From assembly GCA_025360745.1 (NCBI GenBank), contig JANYBP010000012.1:1-46521 (forward strand): DNA of 46,521 nt, written 5' to 3'. This document shows positions 42,421-46,521 of the stretch, in pieces. The number at the start of each line of letters is the position of its first letter. Within the stretch, counting starts at the first letter, position 1. The notes beneath the pieces were generated by a model. The model saw only the letters and a list, made by a program, of their open reading frames with translations. It did no database searches and was not told the origin of the DNA. The translations under genes and the position numbers were made by a program. Source of the DNA: a bacterium (GTDB lineage: Bacteria > Verrucomicrobiota > Kiritimatiellia > CAIKKV01 > CAIYGI01).

Positions 42421-45400
42421 ATGAAAGTCGGCGAATCTTCCGATCAACGGACACTGATACACCGCGTTATCGAGTTCAGCGGTCGCAACCGCTTCCTTGT
42501 GATCGCGCTGATAGCGGCGGCGGTCGCGTACGCGATTTTCGCGATGAAGAACATTCCGCTCGACGCGATCCCGGACCTGAGCGACACGCAGGTCATTGTC
42601 TACACCAAGTGGGATCGCAGTCCGGACATCATGGAGGACCAGGTCACTTACCCCATCATCACGGCCTTGCTGGGGGCGCCAAAGGTGAAAGCCATCCGCG
42701 GCTTTAGCGATTTCGGGTTCAGTTACGTCTACGTCATTTTTCAGGACGGCACCGACATCTACTGGGCGCGCACCCGGGTTCTCGAATATCTGCAGAAGAT
42801 CTCGGGAAACCTTCCGGCGGGCATCAAGCCGGAACTCGGACCGGATGCCACGGGTGTGGGTTGGGTATTCCAATACGCACTTGTTGACAAGAGCGGCAAA
42901 CACAGCGCGGCCGAGTTGCGAACTTACCAGGACTGGTATTTGCGTTATGCAATTCAGAGCGTTCCAGGCGTCTCGGAGGTGGCGGGCATCGGCGGCTTCC
43001 AAAAACAATATCAGGTGACGATCGATCCCGCGAAGCTTCAGAGCTTTGGCCTCTCGGTGATGGAGGTGAGCGACGCCATCCGCAGGAGTAACAACGAGGT
43101 TGGCGGCCGACTAATCGAGTGGAGCGGTCGCGAGTACATGGTGCGGGGCCGGGGCTACGTTCAGGACACTGGCGCCCTGGCGGACGTGCCAGTTAAGCAG
43201 GGCAGGAACGGCACCCCGGTGCTCCTGGGCGAGGTGGCGACGATTGAGACCGGGCCGCAAATCCGCCGCGGCGTCTCCGACCTTGATGGCAAGGGGGACA
43301 CGGTAGGCGGCGTGGTGGTGATGCGGCATGGCGAGAACGCCCTCAACGTAATCAAGCGGGTGAAGGCGAAGCTGGAGGATATCAAGCCGTCGATGCCAGA
43401 GGGCGTCAATGCCGTAATCACATACGACCGATCCGAGTTGATCCAGAAGTCGATCGATAATCTCAAGGAAGAACTGATTGTCGAGATGGTCATAGTGAGC
43501 CTTGTCATCATGTTCTTCCTCTTCCACTTGCCCTCGGCAAGCGTGCCGATTGTCACGATTCCGATCTCGGTGGTGCTGGGCTTCATCCCGATGTACTTCA
43601 TGGGTATCAGCTCCAACATCATGAGCCTGGCGGGAATCGCGATTTCGATCGGGGTTCTTGTGGATGGGGCCATCGTCGAAGTCGAGAATGCATACAAGAA
43701 GCTGGAAGTCTGGCAGGAAACTGGCCAGCAGGGGGACTATCGGGAGGTCCTTCTGCAGGCGATCAAGGAAGTGGCGCCCTCGGTATTCTTCTCGCTGCTC
43801 GTCATAGCAGTTTCGTTCCTGCCCGTTTTCACGTTGATCGATCAGGAAGGGCGGCTCTTCCGGCCATTGGCTTACACAAAGACTCTGGTGATCGGTTTGG
43901 CCGCCTTTCTTGCCGTAACGCTTGACCCGGCGGTGCGAATGCTCTTCGTGCGGATGAAACCGTTCCGGTTCCGTTTCCGGCCCCTGTCGGGCGTTATGAA
44001 CGCGCTGTTCGTCGGCAAGTACTACCCGGAAGAAAAACACCCGGTCAGCCGCGTTCTGTTCTGGTTGTATGAGAATCCGTGCCGCCTGGTGCTGCGCCAC
44101 CCGAAAACGGTCATCGCGCTGGCCCTGGCGGTGGTGGGCAGCACCGTGCCGGTTTACCTGAAACTCGGCAGCGAATTCATGCCGCCGCTGAACGAAGGCA
44201 CGATCCTTTACATGCCCACGACGTTGCCCGGTATTTCGGTGACCGAGGCGCAACGGCTGATGGAAACGCAGGACCGGATCATCCGCTCGTTCCCAGAGGT
44301 CGTATCGGTCTTTGGAAAGGCGGGCCGTATCGATAGCTCCACGGATCCAGCGCCGTTTTCCATGATGGAAACCACCATCGTCCTCAAGCCCATGGAAGAT
44401 TGGCGGCCCAAGCCCCGTTTCTTTTCCCGCTGGCCGAGACCATTCCGCTACGTCCTGGGCCACGTCTGGCCGGAACACATCTCATGGGAAGACTTGATCA
44501 ACGACATGGACAGGGCCGTGCAGATACCCGGATCCGTCAACGCCTGGACGATGCCCATCAAGGGGCGCATCGACATGCTGACCACCGGCGTGCGCACCCC
44601 TATCGGCATCAAGATCTTCGGATCGAACCTCGACGAGATCCAGCGGATAGGCGAGCAGATCGAAAGTGCGCTACGGGCCGTGCCGGGGACGCGCAGCGTT
44701 TTCGCCGAGCGCGCTTCGGGCGGCTTCTTCGTGGACATCAAGCCCGACCGCAAGGTGTTGGGCCGCTACGGCCTGACGATCGACGATCTTCATGGCGTGA
44801 TCATGAGCGCGATCGGCGGCGAGAATATCACGACCACGATCGAGGGTCGCGAGCGCTATAGCATCAACCTTCGGTATCCGCGCGACTTGCGCGCCAACCT
44901 CGACCAGCTCCGGCGCGTTCTGGTGACTGCCCGCGGCATGGGGAACGATCCCGCGGGCGGCGCTTCGGCTGGAATGGGTGGAGCCGGCGCCGGCGGCGGC
45001 CAAGACCGCGTCATCCAGATACCCTTGTCGGAGTTGGCGGAGATTTCTTTAGCGAATGGACCGGCGATGATCCGCGACGAAAACGGCATGCTCGCGGGAT
45101 ACGTTTACGTGGACATCTCCGGACGGGACGTGGGCAGCTACGTGGCGGACGCCAAGGCGGCTGTCGCCAAGGGTCTGAAACTGCCGACAGGCTATACCCT
45201 CGCCTGGAGCGGGCAGTACGAGAACATGATGCGAGTGCGCGAAAGATTGAAGGTGGTGATTCCCGTCACGATTCTGCTGATCTTCCTGCTGCTGTACATG
45301 AACACCAAGTCGGTCTTCAAGGCGACGGTTGTGATGATGGCGGTGCCGTTCTCGGTTGTTGGGGCGGTCTGGTTCATGTTCATCCTGGGCTACAACATCT

Positions 45401-45789
45401 CCATTGCCGCCTGGGTCGGCATGATCGCGCTGATGGGCCTCGACGCCGAAACCGGCGTGTTTATGCTGCTTTTCCTCGACCTGTCGTACGAAGACGCGAA
45501 GAAAAAGGGACTCCTGCGCAACATGGCCGACCTGCATGAAGCGATCATCCACGGCGCCGTCAAACGCATCCGCCCCAAGTTGATGACGGTGGCCGCCGCC
45601 TCCATGGGTCTGATGCCCATCATGTGGTCCGCGGGAACCGGCGCCGATCTGATGAAGCGAGTCGCCGCGCCCATGGTCGGCGGACTCTTCACCTCCTTCC
45701 TGATGGAACTGCTGGTCTATCCCGCCATCTACCTGCTATGGAAAAGGCGCGGCCTGGCCAAGCCAGGGTCAGCGCCAACCGATCCCTGA
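42421..45789 (+). CDS. cusA: CusA-like Cu(I)/Ag(I) RND efflux pump, system 2
   Basis: This inner-membrane exporter of 1122 residues aligns with CusA throughout. Signatures are SIGVLVDGAIVEVEN (409-423) and the three copper-site methionines: Met598 (LYMPTTLPG), Met648 (FSMMETTIVLKP) and Met719 (GRIDMLTTG). The first two are 50 residues apart, exactly as in E. coli CusA. The third is displaced by an insertion of about 22 residues (KPRFFSRWPRPFRYVLGHV, about 660-685). A second insertion is the Gly-rich loop GNDPAGGASAGMGGAGAGGG near residue 845. The ATG is 3 nt after the adaptor stop. Length exceeds the usual 1040-1050 because of these insertions. Confidence 0.94.
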   Translation: MKVGESSDQRTLIHRVIEFSGRNRFLVIALIAAAVAYAIFAMKNIPLDAIPDLSDTQVIVYTKWDRSPDIMEDQVTYPIITALLGAPKVKAIRGFSDFGFSYVYVIFQDGTDIYWARTRVLEYLQKISGNLPAGIKPELGPDATGVGWVFQYALVDKSGKHSAAELRTYQDWYLRYAIQSVPGVSEVAGIGGFQKQYQVTIDPAKLQSFGLSVMEVSDAIRRSNNEVGGRLIEWSGREYMVRGRGYVQDTGALADVPVKQGRNGTPVLLGEVATIETGPQIRRGVSDLDGKGDTVGGVVVMRHGENALNVIKRVKAKLEDIKPSMPEGVNAVITYDRSELIQKSIDNLKEELIVEMVIVSLVIMFFLFHLPSASVPIVTIPISVVLGFIPMYFMGISSNIMSLAGIAISIGVLVDGAIVEVENAYKKLEVWQETGQQGDYREVLLQAIKEVAPSVFFSLLVIAVSFLPVFTLIDQEGRLFRPLAYTKTLVIGLAAFLAVTLDPAVRMLFVRMKPFRFRFRPLSGVMNALFVGKYYPEEKHPVSRVLFWLYENPCRLVLRHPKTVIALALAVVGSTVPVYLKLGSEFMPPLNEGTILYMPTTLPGISVTEAQRLMETQDRIIRSFPEVVSVFGKAGRIDSSTDPAPFSMMETTIVLKPMEDWRPKPRFFSRWPRPFRYVLGHVWPEHISWEDLINDMDRAVQIPGSVNAWTMPIKGRIDMLTTGVRTPIGIKIFGSNLDEIQRIGEQIESALRAVPGTRSVFAERASGGFFVDIKPDRKVLGRYGLTIDDLHGVIMSAIGGENITTTIEGRERYSINLRYPRDLRANLDQLRRVLVTARGMGNDPAGGASAGMGGAGAGGGQDRVIQIPLSELAEISLANGPAMIRDENGMLAGYVYVDISGRDVGSYVADAKAAVAKGLKLPTGYTLAWSGQYENMMRVRERLKVVIPVTILLIFLLLYMNTKSVFKATVVMMAVPFSVVGAVWFMFILGYNISIAAWVGMIALMGLDAETGVFMLLFLDLSYEDAKKKGLLRNMADLHEAIIHGAVKRIRPKLMTVAAASMGLMPIMWSAGTGADLMKRVAAPMVGGLFTSFLMELLVYPAIYLLWKRRGLAKPGSAPTDP

Positions 45790-46013
45790 CAACGCTGGTT
45801 CGGGGGACCGGCGACGGCGCACGAAAATCACGACATGGCAAAGGCAAAAAAGAAGACTGCAATCCCAGCGCTTGTGGTTCTTACTTCGTCATGTTGTGGC
45901 CGCGCTTTGTGCGGGCCACGTATAACGAGGAGAAACGAACGATTTAGAAAACGGCACAAAACTACAAATTTTGCGTTATCGCAAGATTCGTTCTTTGGGA
46001 AACTGGCGTTTTT

Positions 46014-46076
46014 TATGAAGGGACGAACTAGCGGGGACGCGCCTGACTGGCGCGGCCCTGTTCATGTTCCTTCATA
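46014..46076. repeat. Inverted repeat TATGAAGG / CCTTCATA
   Basis: Perfect 8-bp arms lie at 46014-46021 and 46069-46076. Between them is a smaller hairpin, GCGCC-TGACT-GGCGC (46039-46053). There is no T-run. It could be a dispersed repeat or an RNA structure at the end of the cus transcript. Confidence 0.5.
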
Positions 46077-46148
46077 GGGATGCCAGTCCCTCCAAAGAGC
46101 GTGGATAGGTGTCCGCGCCTCTTGTTGTTTGTGATGCGGTGGGCAATG

Positions 46149-46177
46149 TTGACCAGACACGTTTTGGAGTATATGAA
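46149..46177 (+). promoter_or_regulatory. Candidate promoter of the right-edge gene
   Basis: TTGACC (46149-46154), a 17-bp spacer and TATGAA (46172-46177) form a reasonable sigma-70-type promoter 35 nt before the ATG at 46213. Confidence 0.5.
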
Positions 46178-46212
46178 GTAGCGCCGCGAGGTGAACGCGG
46201 AAGGATTCGACA

Positions 46213-46521
46213 ATGGCAAAAGCATTTCTCCAAAAGCGGTGGGGTGTCCTGTTGGGCTTACTGCTTGGCCTCACCAGCGCCGCATTTCTCTTCGCCCAAG
46301 TCTTCGACACAAAAGATATCGCCGCCACCTTCGACCGGGAAGCCTACATCGAATACAAAGCGCGGGAATTCAATTCGGTCAACGATCTGATCCGCCAATA
46401 CGAGGCCGACCTCAACTGGTGGATGCCGCTGGCCCTGCCGGATACGGATCGCGGCTGGTGGAAACAGGCTTCCTTTTACAGCCTTTCCCCCTTCAATCCT
46501 GCCGGATTCCCAAGCGATTTT
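46213..46521 (+). CDS. Unidentified membrane or exported protein, 5' part only
   Basis: The frame stays open for 103 codons to the window edge. It starts MAKAFLQKRWGVLLGLLLG, with a hydrophobic stretch to about residue 24 that is either a signal peptide or a membrane anchor. Polar sequence follows with several tryptophans (LNWWMPLALPDTDRGWW). GGAAGG lies about 8 nt before the ATG and a promoter is visible upstream. I do not recognise the family. Confidence 0.7.
   Translation, partial: MAKAFLQKRWGVLLGLLLGLTSAAFLFAQVFDTKDIAATFDREAYIEYKAREFNSVNDLIRQYEADLNWWMPLALPDTDRGWWKQASFYSLSPFNPAGFPSDF

Larger units (their letters stand above)
45790..46212. other. 423-nt intergenic region after cusA
   Basis: No convincing gene is seen. 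An 80-codon frame from 45835 opens MAKAKKKTAIPALVVL but has no ribosome site and no recognisable family. The region becomes AT-richer at 45930-46020. It contains an inverted repeat (46014-46076) and a candidate promoter (46149-46177) for the gene at the right edge. Confidence 0.6.

Noticed and set aside
45835-46077. 80-codon frame starting MAKAKKKTAIPALVVL after cusA
   Set aside because: No ribosome binding site, no recognised family, and its second half runs through the inverted repeat at 46014-46076.

Overview
The window is GC-rich and tightly packed, with almost everything on the plus strand. It comes from a Gram-negative (diderm) bacterium: there is a phosphate-porin-type beta-barrel, a second small outer-membrane barrel, two RND tripartite efflux systems and lipoproteins. 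The gene mix suggests a deeply branching lineage rather than a model proteobacterium: an E. coli-type ArgG in an arg operon, APS-type CysH, protein-thiocarboxylate methionine genes, FeoAB with a Cys-rich partner, small SAP/Rho-N-like and YHS-like proteins, and REPIN and heptad repeats. A PVC-type relative (for example Kiritimatiellota/Verrucomicrobiota) is my best guess, held loosely.

Layout. (1) 1-186 minus: C-terminal fragment of an IS66-type transposase, cut by the window edge. (2) 322-4878: arginine genes argJ-argB-argD-argG. (3) 4884-11007: thiD, whose only canonical start codon lies inside a heptad repeat array; a divergent YchF-like NTPase; an outer-membrane protein; a family 2 glycosyltransferase with a small membrane partner; nadE. 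(4) 11003-11368: a heptad array, a REPIN-like element and tRNA-Ala(GGC). (5) 11391-13797: an aldo/keto reductase and, convergent to it, a phosphate-selective-type porin. (6) 14059-25622: one long sulfur locus with an Rrf2 regulator, cysK, a ThiI-like PP-loop protein, APS reductase, cysD, cysN with a dead APS-kinase-like tail, a DUF2061 protein, metY, a sulfur carrier (hcyS), its activating enzyme (hcyF), a JAMM protease (hcyD) and a sulfite reductase-HEPN-like-TusA fusion. (7) 25691-28806: iron uptake, with a DtxR-FeoA fusion, FeoB and a FeoB-associated Cys-rich protein. (8) 28881-45789: a metal-response island with an ECF sigma / membrane anti-sigma / CnrX-like sensor triad, two HME-RND operons of apparently different metal specificity, two YHS-like periplasmic proteins, a metal-binding-domain protein, an HPr-like protein without the catalytic histidine, a cNMP-membrane-AlbA_2 fusion and a 42-residue SAP-like protein. 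(9) The right edge carries the start of an unidentified membrane or exported protein.

How the genes work together. Sulfate would be activated by CysDN, reduced by APS reductase and then by sulfite reductase. Sulfide would go to cysteine (CysK), to thiocarboxylated HcyS and on to homocysteine (HcyF, MetY, HcyD), and perhaps to tRNA thiolation (ThiI-like protein). In HcyS the exposed di-glycine end is buried behind 23 extra residues written by a heptad DNA repeat, so HcyD would have to trim it. In the metal island the ECF triad probably senses periplasmic metal. The second RND pump keeps the three methionines of the CusA Cu(I)/Ag(I) site; the first pump lacks them.

All functional calls come from reading motifs by eye. 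No database search, alignment program or codon statistic was run.
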